From assembly GCA_965363675.1 (NCBI GenBank), contig CBDTTW010000207.1:1-5077 (forward strand): DNA of 5,077 bases. Direction: 5' to 3'. Below the pieces are notes generated by a model. The model was given only the letters and a program-made list of their open reading frames with translations. It did no database searches and was not told the DNA's origin. Position numbers and translations under genes: made by a program. Below are positions 1 to 5,063 of the stretch, piece after piece (position 1 is the stretch's first letter; every line of letters starts with the position of its first letter). This DNA comes from CBDTTW01 sp965363675. Its GTDB lineage: Bacteria; Bacteroidota; Rhodothermia; Rhodothermales; DASSAV01.

Positions 1-36
1 GCCGAGGCCCGCCCGGCCGCCGAGGCCCGCCCGGCG
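1..36 (+). repeat. Two tandem 18-bp copies encoding AEARPA
   Basis: Bases 1-18 and 19-36 are identical except at the last position (GCC against GCG), so the near-identity is at DNA level and not only protein level. The array may extend leftwards out of the window. A 13-base match to the start of the unit recurs at 121-133. It lies in frame in the partial coding region and would add or remove six residues per copy. Confidence 0.6.
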
Positions 37-333
37 GCGCCTCCCTACGCGTCGCCGGCGGCGCCCCCGGCGACGCAGCGGCGCCCGGCCGCGCGCGCCG
101 CTGCGGAAGTCCGCGCCGCCGCCGAGGCCCGCCGCGAGCGCCTCCGGGCGGCGGGCAAGGAGACCGACCGCCCCTCCGCAGCGACGCCCGCCGACGCGTC
201 TGCGGCGGCCTCCGGCGCGGAGTCGCCCCGGCCTTCGGCGGCGCCCCGCCCCGTAGAACAGCGCCGCGACGACGGGCCGGTGAAAGAGGCTGCGCCCCCG
301 CGCGCGCGCGGGCTGCGCCGCGCCGGATGGTGA
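1..333 (+). CDS. C-terminal part of an unrecognised Ala/Pro/Arg-rich protein (5' end outside window)
   Basis: Reading from base 1, this frame stays open for 110 codons and stops at TGA (331-333). No start codon is claimed because the gene enters from the left edge. The residues are almost all Ala, Pro, Arg, Glu and Ser. The tail opens with a tandem AEARPA repeat, passes through a charged, helix-prone stretch near residues 35-55 (with RAAAEARRERLRAAGKE), and ends RGLRRAGW. This looks like a disordered, basic C-terminal extension of the sort found on RNA helicases and other nucleic-acid-binding proteins, but no domain is visible and I do not assign a function. The antisense strand is also open here because GC-rich DNA has few stops. 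I prefer this strand because the Glu, Lys and Asp residues are spread as in a real linker and it shares direction with greA. Confidence is moderate at best. Confidence 0.45.
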   Translation, partial: AEARPAAEARPAAPPYASPAAPPATQRRPAARAAAEVRAAAEARRERLRAAGKETDRPSAATPADASAAASGAESPRPSAAPRPVEQRRDDGPVKEAAPPRARGLRRAGW

Positions 334-433
334 CGGCCGGGCCGTACGGATTTGCGATTTGTGCCGGGCCTGCCGGATCTTATGGGCCGCCTCAGGCGTG
401 AAATAACGTTCGCAGACCAACCCTCTGACGACC

Positions 434-462
434 TCGGCGGCTTGCTCCGCCGGTATTTATAT
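434..462 (+). other. GC-rich hairpin followed by an AT-rich patch (weak terminator or promoter region)
   Basis: CGGCGG (435-440) pairs perfectly with CCGCCG (447-452) around a six-base loop. It is followed by the AT-rich stretch TATTTATATAG (454-464). It could be a weak terminator for the upstream gene, since the following T run is broken by A. Alternatively, the AT-rich patch could belong to a greA promoter, with TTG at 442-444 as a possible -33 element, but no good TAnnTTTG box follows at the right distance. The sequence does not decide between these. Confidence 0.3.
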
Positions 463-477
463 AGAAAAGACTTCCTG

Positions 478-512
478 CCGCCGCAGCCTTCGGGCCGTGG
501 CGGTCTGTTTTT
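478..512 (+). terminator. Intrinsic terminator with UUCG tetraloop just before greA
   Basis: Left arm 478-488 pairs with right arm 493-503: ten pairs (nine G-C and one G-U) with a single A-C mismatch, closed by a C(UUCG)G tetraloop at 489-492. It is followed at once by TCTGTTTTT, giving five T residues at 508-512. This is the classic form of a factor-independent terminator. It lies 19 bases before the greA ATG. It therefore either ends the upstream transcript, leaving almost no room for a separate greA promoter, or lies inside the greA leader and attenuates it. On the opposite strand a shorter T run also follows after several bases, so weak bidirectional activity is possible. Confidence 0.75.
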
Positions 513-531
513 AGTATTTCCGGCCGCTGCC

Positions 532-1011
532 ATGACCCAAACGAACAACGTCTACCTGACCCAGGAGGGCCTCCAGAAACTCAAGGACGAAGTGCAGTTC
601 CTGCGCACCAAGGAGCGCGCGCGCGTGGCCTCGGCCATCGCGGAAGCCCGCGAAAAAGGCGACCTCTCGGAAAACGCCGAGTACGACGCCGCCAAGGAGG
701 AACAGGGCCACCTCGAAGCCCGCATCGCCAAGCTGGAAACGACCATCTCCAGCGCCCGCATCGTGGACGAGAGCCAGGTGGACGGCAGCAAGGCCCGCAT
801 CCTCTCTACGGTGCGCGTGCGCAACCCGCAGAACGGCATGGAACAGCGCTACACGCTCGTATCGGCGCAGGAAGCCGACCTCGCCTCCGGCAAAATCTCC
901 GTCACGAGCCCCATCGGCAAAGGGCTGCTCGGCGGGGGCGTGGGCGACGTGGTGGAGGTAAAGGTGCCCGCCGGCAAGGTCAAGCTGGAAATCCTGGAGA
1001 TCAGCCGCTAA
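532..1011 (+). CDS. greA: Transcription elongation factor GreA
   Basis: GreA enters the secondary channel of RNA polymerase and stimulates cleavage of the 3' end of backtracked RNA so that stalled complexes restart. The 159-residue product matches the usual family length of about 158. The N-terminal coiled coil (about residues 10-75) carries the signature GDLSENAEYDAAKEEQ. D44 and E47 correspond to the acidic tip residues that hold the catalytic metal in the polymerase active site. The C-terminal FKBP-like domain (about 80-159) contains SPIGKGLLGG and the closing VGDVVEVKVPAG strand. The frame stays open upstream to the TGA at 331, with a TTG at 352, but ATG 532 is chosen because TQTNNVYLTQEGL is the normal GreA N-terminus and the extra 60 residues match nothing and would cross the terminator hairpin. 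No Shine-Dalgarno sequence is visible. mtgA follows after 51 bases. Confidence 0.97.
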   Translation: MTQTNNVYLTQEGLQKLKDEVQFLRTKERARVASAIAEAREKGDLSENAEYDAAKEEQGHLEARIAKLETTISSARIVDESQVDGSKARILSTVRVRNPQNGMEQRYTLVSAQEADLASGKISVTSPIGKGLLGGGVGDVVEVKVPAGKVKLEILEISR

Positions 1012-1062
1012 CTTTACCGCTCTCGGCGCAGCCCGGCGCCCTCCGACTTAACCGGCAGACGC

Positions 1063-1782
1063 GTGGCTCTTCGGCGCAAGGCACGAAACGGCGGCACCAG
1101 AAAAGCGCGCAGCGGCGGCCTTGCGTCGCGGCTGCTGCTGGCGCCCATCGCGCTCCTGGCAGCCTACTACGGCCTCTGCCTCTCGCTGCTGCTGCTCTAC
1201 ACCGTCATCCCGCCGCCGTTCACCGGGGTGCAGATCCAGCGCCGCATCGAGGCGCTGGCCGCCGGAAAACCCTACGAGAAGCAGTTCCGGCCGGTCCCCT
1301 CGGGGCGCATCGCGAAGCACCTCGGGCATGCCGTCATCGCGGCGGAGGACGGCCGCTTCCGCGAGCACTTCGGGGTAGACTGGGAGGCGCTGCGGCAGGC
1401 CATCGAGGACAACCGGCGGCGCGGCCGCGCTTGGCGCGGCGGCTCGACGATCACGCAGCAGCTCGTCAAGAACCTGTTCATGACGACGCACAGCAGCTAC
1501 CTCCGCAAGGCGCTGGAGTTTCCGCTTGCCTACATGGCCGAGGTCGTCCTGTCGAAAGACCGCATCCTGTACCTCTACCTTACCGTGATCGAGTGGGGCG
1601 ACGGCGTGTACGGAGCCGAGGCGGCGGCGCGCCATCACTACGACAAGCCCGCCGCCGAGCTTTCGCGGCGGCAGGCGGCCTCGCTGGCGGCCATCACCCC
1701 GAGCCCGCGCCGCCGCAACCCCCACCGCATGCAAGCCTACACCCGCACCATCGAGCGCCGCATGCGCGCGCTCGGGTATTAG
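1063..1782 (+). CDS. mtgA: Monofunctional peptidoglycan glycosyltransferase (GT51, MtgA type)
   Basis: The enzyme polymerises lipid II into glycan strands on the outer face of the inner membrane, without a transpeptidase domain. The 239-residue product has a basic N-terminus, one membrane segment (about residues 24-49, rich in Leu and Ala, ending VIPPPF) and a single GT51 domain. Catalytic motif 1 is EDGRFREHFGVDW with E95 as the expected general base. Motif 2 is GGSTITQQLVKNLF (126-139). The RKALE motif (148-152) and KDRILYLYLTVIEWG (165-179) follow, then YGAEAAARHHYDKPAAELS and the closing ITPSPRRRNP. The IEWG and AAARHHY forms are typical of MtgA and not of bifunctional PBPs. One oddity is T174 where the family normally has Asn (YLN). 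The start is GTG, the first available in frame, and places the anchor correctly; no clear ribosome site precedes it. The threonine aldolase gene begins four bases after the stop. Confidence 0.93.
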   Translation: MALRRKARNGGTRKARSGGLASRLLLAPIALLAAYYGLCLSLLLLYTVIPPPFTGVQIQRRIEALAAGKPYEKQFRPVPSGRIAKHLGHAVIAAEDGRFREHFGVDWEALRQAIEDNRRRGRAWRGGSTITQQLVKNLFMTTHSSYLRKALEFPLAYMAEVVLSKDRILYLYLTVIEWGDGVYGAEAAARHHYDKPAAELSRRQAASLAAITPSPRRRNPHRMQAYTRTIERRMRALGY

Positions 1783-1786
1783 CCTT

Positions 1787-2815
1787 ATGATCGACCTCAG
1801 AAGCGACACCGTCACGCGGCCCACGCCCGCCATGCGCGAGGCCATGCGCACCGCCGAAGTCGGCGACGACGTATTCGGCGAGGACCCTACCGCCGAGCGC
1901 CTCCAGGAGCGGGTCGCGGCGCTGCTGGGCAAGGAGGCCGCCTTGTTCGTGCCCTCGGGAGTGATGGGCAACCAGATCGCGCTCAAGCTGCACACGCAGC
2001 CCGGCGACGAAGTGATCACCGAGCGGAACTGCCACGTGTTCAACTACGAGTCCGGGGCCGCGGGGCTGCTCAGCGGCGTCGGGTTCCACGTGCTCGACGG
2101 TGTGCGCGGCATCCTTACGGCCGAGCAGATCGCGGAAGCGTTGCGGCCGGGGCACTACTGGGAGCCTCGGTGCCGGCTCATCTGCCTCGAAAACACGGTC
2201 AACAAATCCGGCGGCGCGGTCTACCCGCTCACCGAGATCGTCCGCATCGCGGAGGTCGCCGAGGCGCACGCGCTGCGCCTGCACCTCGACGGCGCGCGCC
2301 TCTGGAACGCCTCGGCCGCCACGGGCATCCCCGAGGCCGACTACGCGCGCCCGTTCGACACGGTGATGGTGTCCCTCTCGAAGGGGCTCGGCGCGCCCGT
2401 AGGCTCGGTGCTGGCGGGCTCGCACGCGCTCATCCGCGAGGCCCGGCGCTATCGCAAGATGTTCGGCGGCGGCATGCGGCAGGTGGGCGTGCTGGCGGCG
2501 GCCGGGCTGTACGCGCTCGAACACCACCGGGCGGGGCTCGCCGAGGACCACGAGAAGGCGCGCCTTTTGGCCCGCGCCATCGCCGGCAACCCCGCCTTCC
2601 GGCTCGACCCGGAAACCGTCGAGACGAACATCATCATCTTCGACGTGGCCGACTCTCCGGCGCGTCCCGTGCTGGAGGCGCTTCAGGAGGCGGGGGTAGC
2701 GCTCTCAGCCTTCGGACCGCGCACGCTCCGGGCCACGCTGCACCGCGACGTGAGCCTTGCCGAGGCCCGCGCCGCCGCCGAGGCCCTGGCCGCCTTCGCC
2801 GCGCAGCCTGCCTAA
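1787..2815 (+). CDS. ltaE: Low-specificity L-threonine aldolase (PLP-dependent)
   Basis: The enzyme cleaves L-threonine and L-allo-threonine to glycine and acetaldehyde in the cytoplasm, supplying glycine. The 342-residue product opens with IDLRSDTVTRPTPAMREAM, a family hallmark, and belongs to the beta-eliminating lyase/threonine aldolase fold (aspartate aminotransferase superfamily). Visible active-site residues are H83 (expected to stack on PLP), D168 and R171 in LHLDGARLWN (cofactor ring nitrogen and substrate carboxylate), and the Schiff-base lysine K199 in SLSKGLGAPVGS. FGGGMRQVG (226-234) and the C-terminal LRATLHRDVS are also typical. Length is close to E. coli LtaE (333). ATG 1787 lies four bases after the mtgA stop, which suggests translational coupling. 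The end converges on the FAH gene with only 7 bp between stops. Stereochemical preference cannot be read from the sequence. Confidence 0.95.
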   Translation: MIDLRSDTVTRPTPAMREAMRTAEVGDDVFGEDPTAERLQERVAALLGKEAALFVPSGVMGNQIALKLHTQPGDEVITERNCHVFNYESGAAGLLSGVGFHVLDGVRGILTAEQIAEALRPGHYWEPRCRLICLENTVNKSGGAVYPLTEIVRIAEVAEAHALRLHLDGARLWNASAATGIPEADYARPFDTVMVSLSKGLGAPVGSVLAGSHALIREARRYRKMFGGGMRQVGVLAAAGLYALEHHRAGLAEDHEKARLLARAIAGNPAFRLDPETVETNIIIFDVADSPARPVLEALQEAGVALSAFGPRTLRATLHRDVSLAEARAAAEALAAFAAQPA

Positions 2816-2822
2816 AGCGGCT

Positions 2823-3500
2823 TCAGGCGGGCGCTTCCACTTTCTCGCGCACCACGCGCACGCGCAGCGCCGGCAGTCCGGCGCCCGAGGCTTCGAGCAA
2901 ATCGCCTTCATGCACCGGCCCCACGCCTTCCGGCGTGCCCGTGAACAGCAGATCGCCCGGCAGCAGCGTAAAGATGCGCGAGGCATAGGCGATGAGCGCG
3001 GCGACGGAGAAAATCATGTTGCCCGTGCGCCCTACCTGCCGCTCCTCGCCGTTGACCGTCAGGCGAAATTCGAGCTGCTGCGGGTCGCGCACCTTCCGCG
3101 CCTCGACGAGCGGGCCGAGCGGCGCAAACGTGTCGAAACCCTTCGCAACGGTCCAGGGGAGCCCTTTTTCCTTGGCTGCGCTCTGAAGGTCGCGCGCCGT
3201 CATGTCCAGCCCGAGCGCGTACGCATCGACGTGTTCGAGCGCCTGGGCCTCGGGGATGTGCTTGCCGCCCCGCCCGATGACGGCCACCAGTTCGATCTCG
3301 TGGTGCACCTCGGCGCTCATGGCCGGCAGCACGATCTTGCCGCCGTGCCCCACCAGGGCCGAAGCGGGTTTCAGAAACAGCACCGGTTCCTCCGGGAGGG
3401 CGTTCCCCAGCTCGGCCGCGTGCGCCGCATAGTTGCGCCCGATGCAGAGCAGTTTGCCGACCGAAACCGTATGGCCCATCGTGGGCAGGGTCAACTCCAT
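2823..3500 (-). CDS. Fumarylacetoacetate hydrolase family protein (FAHD1-like acylpyruvase/oxaloacetate decarboxylase)
   Basis: Members of this branch cleave acylpyruvates or decarboxylate oxaloacetate with a bound Mg2+ or Mn2+. The 225-residue product is a single FAH domain of the length usual for FAHD1-like proteins. CIGRNYAAHAAEL (19-31) carries H27 and E30, which correspond to the His-Glu dyad of the FAHD1 lid. E68 and E70 in HHEIELVAVIG and D99 in GLDMTARD are the expected metal ligands. K120 in PWTVAKGFDTFAPLGP is the conserved lysine, and GDLLFTGTPEGVGPV (182-196) closes the active site. ATG 3500 is preferred: a stop lies in frame a few codons upstream, and the next ATG (residue 8) would also leave the domain intact. 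The gene is alone on its strand, diverges from rplU and converges on the aldolase gene. The true substrate (acylpyruvate, oxaloacetate or a homoprotocatechuate-type intermediate) cannot be fixed without pathway neighbours. Confidence 0.92.
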   Translation of the reverse strand: MELTLPTMGHTVSVGKLLCIGRNYAAHAAELGNALPEEPVLFLKPASALVGHGGKIVLPAMSAEVHHEIELVAVIGRGGKHIPEAQALEHVDAYALGLDMTARDLQSAAKEKGLPWTVAKGFDTFAPLGPLVEARKVRDPQQLEFRLTVNGEERQVGRTGNMIFSVAALIAYASRIFTLLPGDLLFTGTPEGVGPVHEGDLLEASGAGLPALRVRVVREKVEAPA

Positions 3501-3510
3501 ATGCGATATG
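3498..3510. promoter_or_regulatory. Short inverted repeat over the FAH start codon
   Basis: CATAT (3498-3502) and ATATG (3506-3510) are perfect inverted copies around GCG. If one unpaired C is allowed, the symmetry extends by two more bases on each side (CT and AG). It sits in an AT-rich spot of a GC-rich region, over the FAH start codon and in the divergent gap with rplU. It could be an operator half-site pair, but this short a palindrome can arise by chance. Confidence 0.2.
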
Positions 3511-3522
3511 AGAATCTACGAG

Positions 3523-3554
3523 TTGCAGCGAAAGGGGTAAACGTGCTATATTGA
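3523..3554 (+). promoter_or_regulatory. Candidate Bacteroidota-type promoter for rplU-rpmA
   Basis: TTG at 3523-3525 is followed after 21 bases by TATATTGA (3547-3554), which resembles the Bacteroidota pattern TTG, about 19 bases, TAnnTTTG. It is the most AT-rich patch upstream of rplU and the only good candidate in the divergent gap. It predicts a start near 3560 and a leader of roughly 75 bases. The -7 box is imperfect, with G replacing the third T. Confidence 0.4.
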
Positions 3555-3562
3555 CTTGCTGT

Positions 3563-3614
3563 ACCTGCCCGTGAGCGCAGGTGAAACCTCTCGCGCCGGT
3601 AGCCAGTCCGGCGC
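3563..3614 (+). promoter_or_regulatory. Structured leader of rplU with two hairpins
   Basis: Hairpin one pairs ACCTGC (3563-3568) with GCAGGT (3577-3582) around an eight-base loop. Hairpin two pairs GCGCCGG (3593-3599) with CCGGCGC (3608-3614), seven G-C pairs around an eight-base loop. Twenty bases separate hairpin two from the rplU ATG, and neither hairpin has a T run, so they are not terminators. A leader like this before a ribosomal protein gene suggests autoregulation or mRNA stabilisation. Firmicutes have a described L21 leader RNA, but I cannot show that this one is related. Confidence 0.4.
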
Positions 3615-3634
3615 CAAAAGCAGAGACCCATAAT

Positions 3635-3949
3635 ATGTACGCGATTGCAGAAATAGCAGGCAAGCAGTTTAAATTACAAGCCGACCGGAAGGTATACATT
3701 CCCCTTACGGCATACGATGTAGACGACACGTTTACCGTAGATCGCATCCTGCTCGTGTCGAGCGACGCCGGCGTATCGGTCGGCGCCCCCACGGTCGCCG
3801 GGGCCACGGCCACCCTGAAGGTGCTGCGCCACGTCAAGGCCGACAAGGTGCTGGTCTTCAAGAAGAAGCGTCGCAAGCGCTACAAGGTGATGCGCGGCCA
3901 CCGCCAGCAGTATACGCAGGTGCTGGTCAGCTCGCTCGATGTCAGCTAA
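3635..3949 (+). CDS. rplU: 50S ribosomal protein L21
   Basis: L21 is a small 23S rRNA-binding protein of the large subunit. The 104-residue product has the normal family length and start, MYAIAEIAGKQF. The basic C-terminal signature spans residues 71-94: KVLVFKKKRRKRYKVMRGHR followed by QQYT. A GTG 54 bases upstream (3581) is open in frame, but it would add 18 residues foreign to the family and begins inside the first leader hairpin, so ATG 3635 is chosen. There is no Shine-Dalgarno sequence before it; the preceding bases are CCCATAAT. The gene is followed by rpmA after 38 bases, the near-universal L21-L27 pairing. The early codons are visibly less GC-rich than those of neighbouring genes. 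Confidence 0.97.
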   Translation: MYAIAEIAGKQFKLQADRKVYIPLTAYDVDDTFTVDRILLVSSDAGVSVGAPTVAGATATLKVLRHVKADKVLVFKKKRRKRYKVMRGHRQQYTQVLVSSLDVS

Positions 3950-3978
3950 GGCGACCCCCAACGGCAACCATTCCTTTC

Positions 3979-3982
3979 GAGG
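3979..3982 (+). promoter_or_regulatory. Possible ribosome binding site of rpmA
   Basis: GAGG lies five bases before the rpmA ATG. It is the only plausible Shine-Dalgarno-like site before a start codon in this window. The other genes show none, so its use is uncertain. Confidence 0.3.
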
Positions 3983-3987
3983 CAGTC

Positions 3988-4248
3988 ATGGCACATAAAA
4001 AAGGCGCCGGTTCAACGAAGAACGGGCGCGACTCCAACCCGAAGATGCTGGGCGTGAAGGTTTACGGCGGCCAGGCCATCGGCGCCGGCGGCATCATCGT
4101 GCGCCAGCGCGGCACCAAGTTCCACCCCGGCCTCAACGTCGGGCGCGGCAGCGACGACACGCTTTTCGCCACGGCGGCGGGCACCGTCGCCTTCAAGCGC
4201 GGCCTGAAGAACCGGCAGTTCGTCAGCGTGATCACGCCGGAAGCCTAG
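3988..4248 (+). CDS. rpmA: 50S ribosomal protein L27
   Basis: L27 sits at the base of the central protuberance of the large subunit, and its flexible N-terminal tail reaches the peptidyl transferase centre. The 86-residue product begins MAHKKGAGSTKNGRDSNPK, the standard mature N-terminus without the cleavable extension seen in Firmicutes. The family signature GIIVRQRGT is at residues 35-43, followed by KFHPGLNVGRG and the beta-barrel end FKRGLKNRQFVSV. It is the second gene of the rplU-rpmA pair. A strong terminator begins 33 bases after its TAG stop, so the transcription unit likely ends here and does not include obgE, which often follows in other bacteria. Confidence 0.98.
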   Translation: MAHKKGAGSTKNGRDSNPKMLGVKVYGGQAIGAGGIIVRQRGTKFHPGLNVGRGSDDTLFATAAGTVAFKRGLKNRQFVSVITPEA

Positions 4249-4281
4249 GCGGCAGGCGGCGGTCTGCGCCGTTGGCATGAC

Positions 4282-4315
4282 AAAAGGCCCTGTCGCGCGG
4301 CGGCAGGGCCTTTTT
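4282..4315. terminator. Bidirectional intrinsic terminator between rpmA and the MtfA-like gene
   Basis: AAAAGGCCCTG (4282-4292) pairs perfectly with CAGGGCCTTTT (4304-4314), and the stem continues inward by three more pairs (one G-T) to a five-base loop at 4296-4300. A five-T run (4311-4315) serves the plus strand. The four A residues (4282-4285) give a T run for the minus strand, so the same hairpin can end rpmA and the convergent peptidase gene, whose stop is 11 bases away. Confidence 0.9.
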
Positions 4316-4325
4316 GCGGCTTGCC

Positions 4326-5063
4326 CTAGGCTGCGCCCTCCACCGCGCCCGGCGCGTCCTCGTCGGGCAGGAGCAGCCGGGGGTCGTAGCCGAAGTACTG
4401 CCGCAGCACGTCGTAGAGCTCCGGGCGGCGACGCGCCAGCAGCACCGGGCGCTCGAAGAACATCTCGACGCCGCAGGCGAACAGCTCGCGCGCATCGGTG
4501 GCGGCGTAGCGGCGCAGCACCGAGCGGCCTTTGCGCGCCAGAAACATTTCCTTGCGGATCAGGTCGGGCAGGCGCTCGACGGTCGCCGCGTCCATGCCCG
4601 CCGCGCCGGGGGCCTGCTCGAACTCCAACAGGTGCGCCAGCTCGTGCAGCACCACGTTCTGCCCGTCGTCGGGGCGCTGCCATGCTTCCATAACGGCCCC
4701 GGCGACCATGATGATCGGGCCTTGCTCGTGCGCCATCCCGTCGAAGGGCGCCCCCGGGTCGTCGAAATAGTCCTCGTCGAACTGACCGGGGTAGAACAGA
4801 ATCGTGCGCCGCGCCGAAAGCTCCCATGCAGGGCGCCCGTGCAGCAAAACGGCCGCGCCCGCCGCCACCGAGAGCCGGAGCGCATGCGGCACGTCGGGCA
4901 GCCGGACGCCCTCCATGCGCCACTCGGCCAGCACGATGCGCACGTCCTGCTCGAAGCGTTTGCGCGCGGCGGCGTTCATGCCCGCATACAGCGGCACATG
5001 CTCGGCGAGCCACCGGCGGTCGCCGGGCGGCAACGGGCGCCGAAGGGCGCGCAGCCGGCGCAC
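4326..5063 (-). CDS. MtfA-like zinc metallopeptidase (peptidase family M90)
   Basis: In E. coli, MtfA is a cytosolic zinc aminopeptidase that binds the repressor Mlc and so tunes ptsG; the role in other phyla is mostly unknown. The visible product of 245 residues is close to E. coli MtfA (about 265). The N-terminal helical part carries VPLYAGMNAAARKRFEQDV (23-41). ILFYPGQFDEDYFDD (88-102) matches the IYPAPF region of MtfA. The zinc site is VVLHELAHLLEFE: H140 and H144 as ligands and E141 as base. E193 in YAATDARELFACGVEMFFERP is the expected third ligand, and YFGYDPRLLLPDE ends the domain. The GTG at 5061-5063 is only a possible start: the frame is still open with Arg-rich codons to the window edge at 5077, so the gene may begin outside. 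No Mlc or PTS gene is nearby. Confidence 0.88.
   Translation of the reverse strand: MRRLRALRRPLPPGDRRWLAEHVPLYAGMNAAARKRFEQDVRIVLAEWRMEGVRLPDVPHALRLSVAAGAAVLLHGRPAWELSARRTILFYPGQFDEDYFDDPGAPFDGMAHEQGPIIMVAGAVMEAWQRPDDGQNVVLHELAHLLEFEQAPGAAGMDAATVERLPDLIRKEMFLARKGRSVLRRYAATDARELFACGVEMFFERPVLLARRRPELYDVLRQYFGYDPRLLLPDEDAPGAVEGAA

Noticed and set aside
334..405. A CxxCxxC-like peptide (CDLCRAC) in the plus-strand frame offset by one base, upstream of greA.
   Set aside because: The frame ends at the TAA at 403-405, has no family match, and lies in the non-coding gap before greA.
1..456. A minus-strand frame open from the TAA at 459-457 to the left edge, with a peptide-like stretch GLVCERYFTPEAAHKIRQAR (420-364).
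   Set aside because: It has no ATG, only a TTG at 420-418, and becomes an Arg/Gly string once it runs antisense to the 1-333 frame. Open antisense frames are expected in GC-rich coding DNA. It matches no family I recognise.
45..548. Long minus-strand ORF antisense to the left partial gene and the greA leader.
   Set aside because: Arg/Ala/Ser-rich composition with no domain, overlapping the terminator and the greA start; a shadow of GC-rich sequence.
1025..1040. GGCGC/GCGCC hairpin between greA and mtgA as a terminator.
   Set aside because: Only five pairs and no T run follows; ordinary in a GC-rich gap of 51 bases.
1048..2043. A 331-codon minus-strand ORF opposite mtgA and the start of the aldolase gene.
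   Set aside because: It lies opposite two genes with intact catalytic motifs, has low-complexity Arg/Ala content and no recognisable domain.
2760..2790. GCCGAGGCCCGC in the aldolase tail, matching the repeat at 1-36.
   Set aside because: It is explained by common Ala-Glu-Ala-Arg codons in an alanine-rich helix; the match is too short to mean shared origin.
2908..3876. A 322-codon minus-strand ORF covering rplU antisense, the divergent gap and most of the FAH gene out of frame.
   Set aside because: It crosses the rplU promoter and leader, and its lower half is a frame-shifted copy of the FAH coding sequence.
4012..5013. A 333-codon minus-strand ORF that spans rpmA, the terminator and the peptidase gene in another frame.
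   Set aside because: It crosses a strong terminator and runs antisense to rpmA; the overlapping M90 frame has the real motifs.
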